From Pararhizobium sp. (GTDB lineage Bacteria; Pseudomonadota; Alphaproteobacteria; Rhizobiales; Rhizobiaceae): a DNA stretch of 64,000 nucleotides. Under the pieces are notes generated by a model that worked only from the letters and a program-made list of their open reading frames with translations, was not told where the DNA came from and searched no databases. Shown piece after piece: positions 17,564-25,799 of this stretch. The stretch covers positions 62,001 through 126,000 of the forward strand of contig JAURWE010000101.1 in assembly GCA_030655075.1 (NCBI GenBank), given 5' to 3'. Position 1 is the first letter of the stretch. Each line of letters starts with the position of its first letter. Both the position numbers and the translations under genes were made by a program.

Positions 17564-17578
17564 GTTCGATAATTGTTC
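17564..17578 (+). promoter_or_regulatory. LexA (SOS) box upstream of comM
   Basis: GTTC-GATAATT-GTTC: an exact match to the alphaproteobacterial LexA target GTTC-N7-GTTC, 95 bp upstream of the comM start. Additional GTTC words with 6-bp spacing occur at 17491-17515 but do not fit the consensus. SOS control of comM is inferred. Confidence 0.6.
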
Positions 17579-17672
17579 TTGTTTTATTCTCTGCGCCGTG
17601 CAAGATTTCAGGTCACAACCGCTGACGGTTGCGATGGCCGGATTTCCGGCCTCCGGGGCAAGAGGGATGGGC

Positions 17673-19205
17673 ATGGTCGCGCGTGTCAGCACAGTTGCAT
17701 TCCAGGGTATCGAGGGTGTTCCCGTCGATGTGCAGGTGATGGTCGCCCCGGGCAAGATCAACATGCATATCGTCGGTCTGCCTGACAAGGCGGTTGCCGA
17801 AAGCCGCGAGCGGGTGCAGGCGGCGCTGCACGCCTCCGGCCTGGCGCTGCCGCCGAAGAAGGTCACGGTCAATCTCGCGCCCGCCGACCTGCCGAAGGAG
17901 GGCAGCCATTTCGACCTGCCGATCGCACTTGGCCTGATGGCCGTGCTTGGCGCCATTCCGGCCGACGCGCTGTCCGACTACGTTGTCATCGGCGAACTCA
18001 ATCTCGATGGTACGATCGCTGCCGTTGCAGGCGCACTTCCGGCGGCGATCGGCGCCAATGCGCTGGGCAAGGGCCTGATCTGCCCGGCTGACAGCGGGGC
18101 GGAAGCCGCCTGGGCCGGGGCCGGCATAGACATTCTGGCGCCGCGCAGCCTAATCGCGCTCGCCAATCATTTTCGCGGCACGCAGGTGCTCTCGCGGCCG
18201 GAGCCGGCCATTCGTGCGGCCCCGGCCAACATGCCCGACCTTGCCGATATCAAGGGCCAGGAAAGTGCCAAGCGGGCTTTGGAAGTGGCGGCGGCCGGCG
18301 GGCACAATCTTCTGTTTGTCGGACCGCCCGGCTCGGGCAAATCGATGCTGGCGGCGCGGCTGCCCTCGATCCTGCCGCCGCTGTCGCCGGCCGAACTGCT
18401 CGAGGTGTCGATGATCCACTCGATTGCCGGACAGCTCTCCGGCGGCAAGCTATCGGACCGGCGTCCCTATCGAGCGCCGCATCATTCAGCCACGATGGCG
18501 GCGCTGATCGGAGGCGGATTGCGCGCAAAACCGGGCGAGGCGTCGCTGGCCCATAACGGCATCCTGTTTCTCGACGAGTTTCCGGAATTCTCGCCGCAGG
18601 TGCTCGATGCGCTGCGCCAACCGCTAGAGACCGGTGACTGCATCATCGCCCGCGCCAACCACCGGGTCACCTATCCGGCCGCCTTCCAGCTGGTGGCGGC
18701 CATGAACCCTTGCCGCTGCGGCATGGCCGGCGAGCCCGGGCACACCTGCGCCCGGGGGCCGCGCTGCATGAGCGATTATCAGGGCCGCATTTCCGGGCCG
18801 CTGATGGACCGGATCGACATCCGCATCGACGTGCCGTCGGTTTCCGCCGCCGACCTCATCCGCCCGGCGCCGGCCGAGACCAGCGCCACGGTGGCCAAAC
18901 GTGTCGCCCGGGCCCGGGCATTGCAGCTTGACCGCTTTCTGGCGCTGGGAAGCCCAGGCGTTCTCACCAATGCGCGCTGTTCGACGGCGCTGATCGAGAA
19001 GATCGCCGAGCCGGATGCCGGTGGCCTGCAGCTGCTTCGCGATGCGGCGGAAAAGATGAAGTTTTCGGCACGGGGCTATCACCGCATCCTTAAGGTCGCG
19101 CGCACGCTGGCCGATCTCGACGACGCGGAAACGGTGGGGCGCATCCATCTGGCCGAGGCGATTTCCTACCGCATTGCCGGAGAGAGGTTGACGGCGGCGG
19201 CGTGA
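17673..19205 (+). CDS. comM: ComM/YifB-family Mg-chelatase-like AAA+ ATPase
   Basis: 510 residues. The N-terminal ChlI/Lon-like domain begins MVARVSTVAFQGIEGVPVDV with IVGLPDKAVAESRERV; the AAA+ core has GPPGSGKSMLAARLPSILPP near residue 220 and FLDEFPEF near residue 300, and the C-terminal region ends with YHRILKVARTLADLD. ComM is a helicase-like motor that aids branch migration during natural transformation and recombination. The start at 17673 has AGAGGG six bases upstream; 17667 is a close alternative. A LexA box lies upstream. Confidence 0.92.
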   Translation: MVARVSTVAFQGIEGVPVDVQVMVAPGKINMHIVGLPDKAVAESRERVQAALHASGLALPPKKVTVNLAPADLPKEGSHFDLPIALGLMAVLGAIPADALSDYVVIGELNLDGTIAAVAGALPAAIGANALGKGLICPADSGAEAAWAGAGIDILAPRSLIALANHFRGTQVLSRPEPAIRAAPANMPDLADIKGQESAKRALEVAAAGGHNLLFVGPPGSGKSMLAARLPSILPPLSPAELLEVSMIHSIAGQLSGGKLSDRRPYRAPHHSATMAALIGGGLRAKPGEASLAHNGILFLDEFPEFSPQVLDALRQPLETGDCIIARANHRVTYPAAFQLVAAMNPCRCGMAGEPGHTCARGPRCMSDYQGRISGPLMDRIDIRIDVPSVSAADLIRPAPAETSATVAKRVARARALQLDRFLALGSPGVLTNARCSTALIEKIAEPDAGGLQLLRDAAEKMKFSARGYHRILKVARTLADLDDAETVGRIHLAEAISYRIAGERLTAAA

Positions 19206-19273
19206 CTTCAGCGGCGCACTACAAGTAGTATGCGCTTCAGGCTGCGTGCTGCAACTCGATGGCGGGCGGGCGG

Positions 19274-19668
19274 TCATACTGGACTGTTGAAAACGGCTTC
19301 GATCCGGTGTCCGTCCGGATCGATGACGAAGGCCGCGTAGTAGTTCGGGCCATAGTCTGGGCGCAGGCCCGGTGCGCCATTGTCCATACCGCCATGTTCG
19401 AGGGCTGCGTGATGGAACCGCGCCACCGACGCCCGGTCCGGTGCGGCAAAGGCGAGCTGGAAGCCCGGGCCGGGCGGCCGCGATGCGTCGGACTGCTTGA
19501 GCGCCAGTTTGTCGCCGCCGCCGGGCAAGCCATAACCCACGGCTTGGCCCGCTTGGCCGGGGCGCATATCCTCCAGACGCGGACATAGCCAAGCGGCGCA
19601 AGGACAGCATCGTAGAATGCCGAGGCACGGGCGAGGTCCAGCACGCCAAGCGAAATGTGATGAAGCAT
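19274..19668 (-). pseudogene. VOC (glyoxalase-fold) family gene, frameshifted
   Basis: The gene starts at 19668 with MLHHISLGVLDLARASAFYD and LAPLGYVRVW, a normal VOC N-terminus. After the Trp codon near 19572 the family sequence continues in the next frame: EDMRPGQAGQAVGYGLPGGG, KLALKQSD, FQLAFAAPDRASVARFH and YYAAFVIDPDGHRIEAVF. The join needs one extra base in the run TGGAGGAT (TGG then GAG share a G), so a single-base deletion splits an otherwise intact gene. It is either a recent pseudogene or a sequencing error. Confidence 0.8.
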
Positions 19669-19787
19669 GGATACCTGCGTTCTGCATCGGACCAGCTGTC
19701 CGATGAATTCCTCATTTGGCCCGCGAAATGCCTGTCTGAAGCGTGTTTCAGAAACTCGGATTTCTGCAGTGCACGTCGGATCTCTTG

Positions 19788-19834
19788 AATGCCCGTCTCC
19801 CAAACCGCTGCGCATTTTGGGGAAATATGGATCA
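19788..19834 (-). repeat. Short palindromic repeat, copy B (degenerate), fused to a stop codon
   Basis: Shares CCAAACCGCTGCGCATTTTG with the other copies; arms are degenerate (TCTCCCAAA against TTTTGGGGA). The stop codon of the gene at 19832-20158 is the outer end of the element, as in the other three copies. Confidence 0.6.
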
Positions 19835-20158
19835 ATATGTGTCGGTGAAGGCGGACACGGCGTCATAATACCGGTTTTCAGCCTCCTGCCCTGAGGTGGC
19901 ATCCGGCCAAAGATCGAGCAGCATTTCGAGATCGGCCTTCATCGCTCCGTAGGCAGTTTCGGCCTCAGCCTGTGTGGCCGCATAGGCCGTGTGGACCATG
20001 ACGCCGTAGATGCCGCAGGTGATAGCGAAGGGCGGGCGTGGACTGTCTTCGAGCGTGATCCGGGCACCCTGCGCATGCTCTTCGTCGCGCAGGATGATGC
20101 CGCCTTCGGACCCGGCCGTGCCCAGGGACGATCCATCGTCATAGGGACCCCATCCCAT
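19832..20158 (-). CDS. Hypothetical protein, 108 aa
   Basis: An acidic soluble protein beginning MGWGPYDDGSSLGTAGSEGG, with DEEHAQGARITLED, a central hydrophobic stretch FAITCGIYGVMVHTAY and a helical C-terminus AEAETAYGAMKADLEMLLDL. No signal peptide or membrane segment. I do not recognise a family. Codon use is like the neighbours and the length fits a real gene. It is followed by a palindromic repeat and preceded on the minus strand by cysK's terminator, so it is its own unit. Confidence 0.7.
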   Translation of the reverse strand: MGWGPYDDGSSLGTAGSEGGIILRDEEHAQGARITLEDSPRPPFAITCGIYGVMVHTAYAATQAEAETAYGAMKADLEMLLDLWPDATSGQEAENRYYDAVSAFTDTY

Positions 20159-20193
20159 CTTCGTCTGCTCCGTTCGGAAGGTTCAAGCGCTAG

Positions 20194-20230
20194 ACACAGA
20201 AAGGGCCGGCAGAACCGGCCCTTTCTGTGT
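20194..20230 (-). terminator. Rho-independent terminator for cysK
   Basis: Perfect 16-bp stem ACACAGAAAGGGCCGG (20194-20209) with CCGGCCCTTTCTGTGT (20215-20230), loop 5 nt, beginning 16 bp after the cysK stop. No long U run, but the stem is very strong. Confidence 0.75.
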
Positions 20231-20245
20231 TCGTGGTGATACGGT

Positions 20246-21214
20246 TCAACCCCCCAGGCCCTCGAACAGCACAGTCGACAGATAGCGCTCGGCAAAGGAG
20301 GGAATGATGACGACGATGGTCTTGCCTTCATTTTCAGGCCGCTGGCCAACCTTGATGGCGGCGGCGAGTGCCGCGCCTGAGGAAATGCCGACGGGAACAC
20401 CTTCGAGGCGAGCGACATGGCGGGCCGTCTCAACCGCCGTGGCGCTGTTGACGGTGATGACCTCGTCATACACAGTCCTGTCGAGAATGGCCGGCGCGAA
20501 GCCGGCGCCGATCCCTTGAATCTTGTGCGGGCCGGGATTGCCGCCCGACAGAATGGGGGATTCTTCCGGCTCGACGGCGATGACCTTGATGGAGGCCTTC
20601 TTGCTCTTCAGCATCTGGCCTGCACCGGTGATCGTGCCGCCGGTGCCGATGCCGGCCACGAGGATGTCGACGCTGCCGTCGGTGTCGTTCCAGATCTCCT
20701 CGGCCGTGGTCTTGCGGTGGATTTCCGGGTTGGCCGGGTTTTCGAACTGCTGCGGAATGATCGCGTCCGGCGTTGCCGCAGCCAGTTCCTCGGCCTTGGC
20801 GATGGCGCCCTTCATGCCCTTCGGGCCTTCGGTCAGCACCAGTTCGGCGCCGAGCAGCGCCAGCATCTTGCGGCGCTCGATCGACATGGTCTCGGGCATG
20901 GTCAGGATAAGCTTGTAACCCTTGGCGGCGGCGGCAAAGGCGAGCGCAATGCCGGTGTTGCCCGAGGTCGGCTCGATCAGCGTCGTCTTGCCGGGGGTGA
21001 TCTTGCCCTGCGCTTCGAGGCTCTCGATCATGGCAACGCCGATACGGTCCTTGACCGAGGCGATCGGGTTAAAAAATTCGAGCTTGGCCAGAAGATGCGC
21101 CTTGACGCCGTTTTCCCTGGCCAGCTTGTCGAGGCGAACGATCGGCGTGTCGCCAATGGTCTCAGTGATCGAAGCATAGACGCGGCCGCGGCCGGGCTTA
21201 CGTGTGTCGGACAT
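20246..21214 (-). CDS. cysK: Cysteine synthase A (O-acetylserine sulfhydrylase)
   Basis: 322 residues. A PLP enzyme making cysteine from O-acetylserine and sulfide. The PLP lysine is in NPIASVKDRIG near residue 48, the substrate loop is PTSGNTGIALA near residue 77, and the phosphate loop is GIGTGGTITGAG near residue 185. The start at 21214 (MSDTRKPGRGRVYASITETI) has GGAGAA upstream and matches the family; the frame stays open for 54 codons before it without protein character. Single-gene unit with a strong terminator. Confidence 0.95.
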   Translation of the reverse strand: MSDTRKPGRGRVYASITETIGDTPIVRLDKLARENGVKAHLLAKLEFFNPIASVKDRIGVAMIESLEAQGKITPGKTTLIEPTSGNTGIALAFAAAAKGYKLILTMPETMSIERRKMLALLGAELVLTEGPKGMKGAIAKAEELAAATPDAIIPQQFENPANPEIHRKTTAEEIWNDTDGSVDILVAGIGTGGTITGAGQMLKSKKASIKVIAVEPEESPILSGGNPGPHKIQGIGAGFAPAILDRTVYDEVITVNSATAVETARHVARLEGVPVGISSGAALAAAIKVGQRPENEGKTIVVIIPSFAERYLSTVLFEGLGG

Positions 21215-21327
21215 GGTGTTCTCCCTTTTCCTGTTCTTGGGCCCGACAATAGGTGTAAAACCTGCCGCTTGCCAGACTGCGCATCGCCGACAGCTGCGAC
21301 CGGCGGGAAAAAACTGTTGCGGAACCG

Positions 21328-21365
21328 GCCGCCGAGAAACGAATTTTTCACGCGGCCCATGTGGC
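21328..21365. repeat. 38-bp repeat, copy 1, left of the isochorismatase gene
   Basis: Matches 22103-22140 in the same orientation at 33 of 38 positions by eye. The core GAAACGAAT...TTTCACGCGGC is partly palindromic (GCCGC..GAAA / TTTC..GCGGC). It lies between cysK and the isochorismatase gene. Confidence 0.6.
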
Positions 21366-21513
21366 TCTCTTAGCACCGGACAACGTGCCCAATATCCGCG
21401 AGGTCCAGCGAAGACAGAAACGTCGGCATTGATCGATGTGGTAGAGTGGCCTAATATAAAATCTGCCGGGAGCGCCGATCCGCATGCCCGGCGCTTGCCC
21501 GGAGTTCCCGATC

Positions 21514-22071
21514 ATGACAACGGCCCTTCTCATCATCGACGTGCAGAATGCCGTTCTCGAGGGCGAAGGCACGCCGGACCGGCAACCGGCGATTGATGCG
21601 GCATTTACAGAAACCACCCTTCGCCTGCGGTCCGTGCAGGAGCGTGCGCGCGCTGCGGATATTCCCGTCATCTTCGTGCAACACGACAGCGGACGGGGTG
21701 ACACGCTTGCCAGGCCGTCCCAGGGCTGGGAACTGCGCCTGGAAATCAGGCCCCTGCCGGGTGAGACCGTCGTGCACAAGACAAGCTGCGACAGTTTTTT
21801 CCACACCGCGCTGCAGGACGAATTGCAAAAGCGCGCGATTACGCATCTGGTCATCGGCGGCTGCCAGACCCCGTACTGTGTCGATACGACGGCGCGGCGC
21901 GCGGTCTCTCTCGGCTACGGCGTCACGCTTCTCTCCGATGGACACATGACCGGCGACAGGGGCGCGTTGACCTTCACGCAGATCATCGCCCACCACAACG
22001 CCGTGCTCGGCGGCTTCAATGCCGGGTCCCACGTGGTCGAACTGCGCCGTTGCGATGAGATCACCTTCTAA
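21514..22071 (+). CDS. Isochorismatase-family cysteine hydrolase
   Basis: 185 residues. The catalytic triad of the family is visible: Asp in LLIIDVQNAVL near residue 9, Lys in VVHKTSCDSFF near residue 90, and Cys in VIGGCQTPYCVDTTARRA near residue 120. The start at 21514 has GGAG nine bases upstream. Members hydrolyse isochorismate, nicotinamide or ureidoacrylate-type substrates; the substrate here is unknown. It is bracketed by two copies of a 38-bp repeat and is divergent in orientation from both neighbours, so it may have been inserted here. Confidence 0.85.
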   Translation: MTTALLIIDVQNAVLEGEGTPDRQPAIDAAFTETTLRLRSVQERARAADIPVIFVQHDSGRGDTLARPSQGWELRLEIRPLPGETVVHKTSCDSFFHTALQDELQKRAITHLVIGGCQTPYCVDTTARRAVSLGYGVTLLSDGHMTGDRGALTFTQIIAHHNAVLGGFNAGSHVVELRRCDEITF

Positions 22072-22102
22072 GTCTCGAGACGGCTGGTCTGCATGCCAAG
22101 CA

Positions 22103-22140
22103 GCCGCCGGGAAACGAATGTTTCACGCGGCGCGCGTGGC
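22103..22140. repeat. 38-bp repeat, copy 2, overlapping the 3' end of the LysE gene
   Basis: Second copy of the element at 21328-21365. It includes the last six codons and stop of the LysE gene at 22123; copy 1 has a matching pseudo-tail in the same frame, ending in TWAA and stop against TRAA and stop. Confidence 0.6.
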
Positions 22141-22740
22141 GATATAGGCGGCGGTACCCCCAAGAATGCCGGCAGCGACGCGGTTCAGCGTTTTCAGGGC
22201 ACGCGGTTGTTTCAGAAGCGTGCGGGCGCGGGTCGCCAGCAGGATATACGGGATAAGCACAGCCAAAAGCACGAGGAAGGTGGCAGCGAGCAGCAGGCCG
22301 TAGTCGGCAAGGCCGATCCGGTTGAGATCGATCAGCGTCGGCACCAGCGCCACATAGAACAGCATGGTTTTCGGATTGCCCAAAGTCACCAGCAGGCCGG
22401 ACAGAAACGACATGGCCATATTGCCTGACGTCTTTGCCTTAATGTCCTGTGCAAAGATGCCCGCCGTCCACAGTTTCCAGGCGATGTAGACGAGATAGAG
22501 CGCGCCAAGAATCTTGATCACCATGAAGGCGGCGGTAAAGGTCTGGGCAACGAAGGCAAGGCCAAGGATGACCGCCGTCAGGTAGACCATGTCACCCAGA
22601 ATGAGCCCCAGCCCCATGAAGAAGGTCTCGCGAAAGCCCGAGCCCAGCGCCCGGGCAACGATCGCCGTCATGCCGGGCCCCGGAATGGCAGCGGCAATCA
22701 ACAGGGCGGCGCAATAGGCCAGCAGCGTGGCAAGGCTCAT
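22123..22740 (-). CDS. LysE-family amino acid exporter
   Basis: 205 residues with five to six membrane helices. The family signature IPGPGMTAIVARALGSGFRE is near residue 20 and the loop LLVTLGNPKTMLFY near residue 125. Members export basic or other amino acids or homoserine derivatives across the inner membrane. It is divergent from a second LysE-family gene across a 156-bp gap; the two differ clearly in sequence and are not a recent duplication. Confidence 0.88.
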   Translation of the reverse strand: MSLATLLAYCAALLIAAAIPGPGMTAIVARALGSGFRETFFMGLGLILGDMVYLTAVILGLAFVAQTFTAAFMVIKILGALYLVYIAWKLWTAGIFAQDIKAKTSGNMAMSFLSGLLVTLGNPKTMLFYVALVPTLIDLNRIGLADYGLLLAATFLVLLAVLIPYILLATRARTLLKQPRALKTLNRVAAGILGGTAAYIATRAA

Positions 22741-22896
22741 AGATGGTTCCTCCGGACCTTTTCCCAGTGTTCTAGGCCTGAACGGCAAGGTTTTCAATCG
22801 GGCCGGGCATGCGCAAAAAGCGCCGAGCAACCTGTTGAAGAAGGGTGGACATTGCGGCAAGAAGGAAACGTGCGTTTTGAAATCCCGGAGACCGCA

Positions 22897-23529
22897 GTGC
22901 CCGAATTGACAAGCCTTCTCGCCTTTGGCCTCATCTGCATCGGCATGGTGCTGACACCGGGGCCGAACATGGTCTATCTCGTCTCGCGCTCGATCTCGCA
23001 GGGGCCCGTCGCCGGGCTGATCTCGCTCGGCGGCGTGGCGCTGGGGTTCGTCTTCTACGTCTTTTCGGCGGCGCTCGGCATCACCGCACTGATCTTTGCC
23101 GTGCCGATTGCTTATGACCTGCTGAAATTTGCCGGCGCCGCCTACCTGCTCTGGCTGGCCTGGAATGCCGTGAAGCCCGGCGGCCGCTCGGCCTTTCAGG
23201 TGCAGGCGCTGCCGAAGGACCGGCCGCGCAAACTCTTTGCCATGGGATTGCTCACCAGCCTGCTCAACCCGAAAGTCGCGGTGCTCTATCTGTCGCTGCT
23301 GCCGCAGTTCATCAAGCCAGAGCTTGGCAGCGTCTTTGGCCAGTCGCTCATTTTCGGCTTCAACCACATCGCCATCAGCCTCACCGGCAACACGATGATT
23401 GCGCTCAGCGCCGGCTCGATCTCGGCCTTTCTTGGCCGCCGGCCGCTGTGGATGGCCATTCAGCGCTGGCTGATGGGCACGGTCCTGGCCGGTCTAGCCC
23501 TGCGCATGGCATTCGAGGCGCGGCGGTAG
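22897..23529 (+). CDS. LysE-family amino acid exporter
   Basis: 210 residues from a GTG start. The GTG at 22897 has GGAG seven bases upstream and gives MPELTSLLAFGLICIGMVLT, which puts the family motif TPGPNMVYLVSRSISQG at its usual distance; a TTG further upstream (22852) lacks this support. LLTSLLNPKVAVLYLSLLPQF near residue 115 is the second conserved block. About six membrane helices. Likely an amino acid exporter with unknown substrate. It ends four bases before the convergent dut gene. Confidence 0.87.
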   Translation: MPELTSLLAFGLICIGMVLTPGPNMVYLVSRSISQGPVAGLISLGGVALGFVFYVFSAALGITALIFAVPIAYDLLKFAGAAYLLWLAWNAVKPGGRSAFQVQALPKDRPRKLFAMGLLTSLLNPKVAVLYLSLLPQFIKPELGSVFGQSLIFGFNHIAISLTGNTMIALSAGSISAFLGRRPLWMAIQRWLMGTVLAGLALRMAFEARR

Positions 23530-23532
23530 GCG

Positions 23533-24003
23533 TTACACGCCCGTCGAACCGAAGCCGCCGGCGCCGCGTGCCGTTTCGCCGGATGCCGACACTTCGCACA
23601 CGGTGACCTGCGTCACCGGCGCTACCACCATCTGGGCGATGCGCATGCTGCGGGTGATGGTGAAATCTTCCTCGCCCAGATTGACCAGCAGCACCTTCAC
23701 TTCGCCGCGATAATCGCTGTCGATCGTGCCCGGTGTGTTGAGGCAGGTGATGCCGTTTTTGAAGGCAAGGCCGGAGCGCGGGCGAATCTGCGCCTCGAAA
23801 CCGGCCGGCACCTCGAAGATGAAGCCGGTGGGCACGAGCGCGCGTTTGCCCGGCGCCAGCACCAGAGTATCGCCGTCCGGCACGGCGGCGCGCAGGTCCA
23901 TGCCGGCAGCACCTGCGGTCTCGTAGGCGGGCAGGTCGAGGCCGGCGCCATGGGGCAGGCGGACGATATTGAGGGTCGGGGCGGATTTCAGATGCAGGGT
24001 CAT
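23533..24003 (-). CDS. dut: dUTP diphosphatase
   Basis: 156 residues. It hydrolyses dUTP to dUMP and keeps uracil out of DNA. All trimeric dUTPase motifs are seen: AGMDLRAA near residue 34, RSGLAFKNGI near residue 79, LNTPGTIDSDYRGEVKV near residue 88 and the C-terminal glycine-rich RGAGGFGSTGV. The start at 24003 (MTLHLKSAPTL) is the family start; the frame is open far upstream opposite prfC but this is a shadow. Convergent with the LysE gene, divergent from prfC. Confidence 0.96.
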   Translation of the reverse strand: MTLHLKSAPTLNIVRLPHGAGLDLPAYETAGAAGMDLRAAVPDGDTLVLAPGKRALVPTGFIFEVPAGFEAQIRPRSGLAFKNGITCLNTPGTIDSDYRGEVKVLLVNLGEEDFTITRSMRIAQMVVAPVTQVTVCEVSASGETARGAGGFGSTGV

Positions 24004-24093
24004 GATCCCATTAGCCGGGCGGTGCCGCCGCCGGTCAATTGCATATTGCCGTGCGAGCCTGTAGAAGACGCCGCAATTCACAGGATTCACATC

Positions 24094-25677
24094 ATGGCTG
24101 AAAGTCTCGCCGAGGCGGTTTCCCGCCGCCGCACCTTTGCTATTATCGCGCACCCGGACGCTGGCAAGACCACGCTCACCGAAAAGCTTTTGCTGTTCGG
24201 CGGCGCCATCCAGCTTGCCGGTGAGGTCAAGGCGAAGAAGGACCGCATCCAGACACGGTCCGACTGGATGAAGATCGAGCGCGAACGCGGCATTTCGGTC
24301 GTCACCTCGGTGATGACGTTTGAGTATGGCGGCAATGTCTTCAACATTCTCGACACGCCCGGCCACGAAGACTTTGCCGATGATACCTACCGGACGCTGA
24401 CGGCGGTGGATGCGGCGGTGATGGTGATCGACGCGGCGAAGGGCATCGAGCCTAGAACACTGAAGCTGTTCGAAGTCTGCCGTATGCGCGACATTCCGAT
24501 CATCACCTTCATCAACAAGATGGACCGGGAAAGCCGCGACCCGTTCGAGATCCTCGACGAGGTCGAGGAAAAGCTGGCGCTGGACACGGCGCCGATCACC
24601 TGGCCGATCGGCCGGTCGAAGAGCTTCTGCGGCTCGTACTATCTGGCCGAAAACACCATTCGTGGCGCCGATACGCAGGTGGAAGCCACCAAGGTCAACG
24701 GCCCGGAAAGTGCTGCCGACCGGCTGCCGGAAAACGAGCGGGCCGCCTTCATCGAGGAAACGTCGCTTGCGATCGAGGCCTGCCGTCCCTTCGATCGCGA
24801 CGCCTTTCTCGAGGGCCACATGACGCCTGTCTTCTTTGGCTCTGCGCTGCGCAATTATGGCGTGCGCGATCTGATCGATGCGCTCGGCGACATCGCGCCG
24901 CCGCCGCGCGACCAGGTGGCCGACACCCGCACCGTGCATGCGACCGACGACAAGATGACGGCCTTCGTCTTCAAGATCCAGGCGAACATGGACCCCAACC
25001 ATCGCGACCGCATCGCCTTTGCCCGCATCTGCTCGGGCAAGCTGGAGCGCGGCATGAAGGCGCGGCTGGCGCGCACCGGCAAGCAGCTGGGCCTGACGGC
25101 GCCGCAATTCTTCTTCGCCTCGCAGCGCCAACTGGCCGACACCGCCTATGCCGGCGACGTGGTCGGCATTCCCAACCACGGAACGCTCAGGATCGGCGAT
25201 ACGCTGACCGAAGGCGAACAGCTGGTGTTTCAGGGCGTGCCGAACTTCTCGCCAGAAATCCTGCGCCGCGTGCGTCTGGAAGATGCGATGAAGGCAAAGA
25301 AACTGAAGGAAGCGCTGCAGCAGATGGCCGAGGAAGGCGTCGTGCAGCTGTTTTCGCCCGAAGACGGATCACCCGCCATCGTCGGTGTCGTCGGCGCACT
25401 GCAGCTCGACGTGCTGAAGGAGCGCCTGCAGGGCGAATACGGCCTGCCGGTCTCCTTCGAAATGGCCCGCTTCTCGGTCTGCCGCTGGGTCTCGTCGGAC
25501 AAGCCTGGCGAAATGGACCGTTTCATCACCGCCCGGCGCGGCGACATCGCCCGCGATCTCGACGGCGACCCGGTGTTCCTCGCCCAGGACGGGTTCTCGC
25601 TCAACTACGAGGCCGAACGCTGGAAAGACATCAAGATGGTCGCCATCAAGGAATACCACGTCGCCAAGGCCGCGTGA
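24094..25677 (+). CDS. prfC: Peptide chain release factor 3
   Basis: 527 residues, standard RF3 length. A translational GTPase that recycles RF1/RF2 after peptide release. G1 AHPDAGKTTLTEKLL near residue 19, the switch region RGISVVTSVMTFEY near residue 68, DTPGHEDFADDTYR near residue 88 and NKMDRESRDPFE near residue 142 are all present, followed by domain II/III sequence ending EYHVAKAA. The start at 24094 (MAESLAEAVSRRRTFAI) is the family start. Single-gene unit. Confidence 0.95.
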   Translation: MAESLAEAVSRRRTFAIIAHPDAGKTTLTEKLLLFGGAIQLAGEVKAKKDRIQTRSDWMKIERERGISVVTSVMTFEYGGNVFNILDTPGHEDFADDTYRTLTAVDAAVMVIDAAKGIEPRTLKLFEVCRMRDIPIITFINKMDRESRDPFEILDEVEEKLALDTAPITWPIGRSKSFCGSYYLAENTIRGADTQVEATKVNGPESAADRLPENERAAFIEETSLAIEACRPFDRDAFLEGHMTPVFFGSALRNYGVRDLIDALGDIAPPPRDQVADTRTVHATDDKMTAFVFKIQANMDPNHRDRIAFARICSGKLERGMKARLARTGKQLGLTAPQFFFASQRQLADTAYAGDVVGIPNHGTLRIGDTLTEGEQLVFQGVPNFSPEILRRVRLEDAMKAKKLKEALQQMAEEGVVQLFSPEDGSPAIVGVVGALQLDVLKERLQGEYGLPVSFEMARFSVCRWVSSDKPGEMDRFITARRGDIARDLDGDPVFLAQDGFSLNYEAERWKDIKMVAIKEYHVAKAA

Positions 25678-25754
25678 GGGGTTCGGGGCTGAAGGTTTCC
25701 CCCTCGCCTTCGGGCGGCTGGAGAGGTTCTTCCTCGATTCCCTGTTCGTGGCCT

Positions 25755-25774
25755 TCCCCTCTCGTTGAAGGGGA
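25755..25774. repeat. Small GC-rich hairpin in the prfC / MFS intergenic spacer
   Basis: TCCCCT (25755-25760) pairs with AGGGGA (25769-25774). It lies in a 122-bp convergent spacer whose CTCTCC/GGGGAGAG wording resembles the larger inverted-repeat element at 50914-51045. It may be a worn copy of that element or a weak bidirectional terminator. Confidence 0.35.
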
Positions 25775-25799
25775 GAGAGCGACCTACTCTTCACATCCT

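Noticed and set aside
22123..23529. Recent duplication of the two LysE genes
   Set aside because: Both are LysE family but differ in the key motif loops (IPGPGMTAIV against TPGPNMVYLV) and in length, so they are old paralogues.
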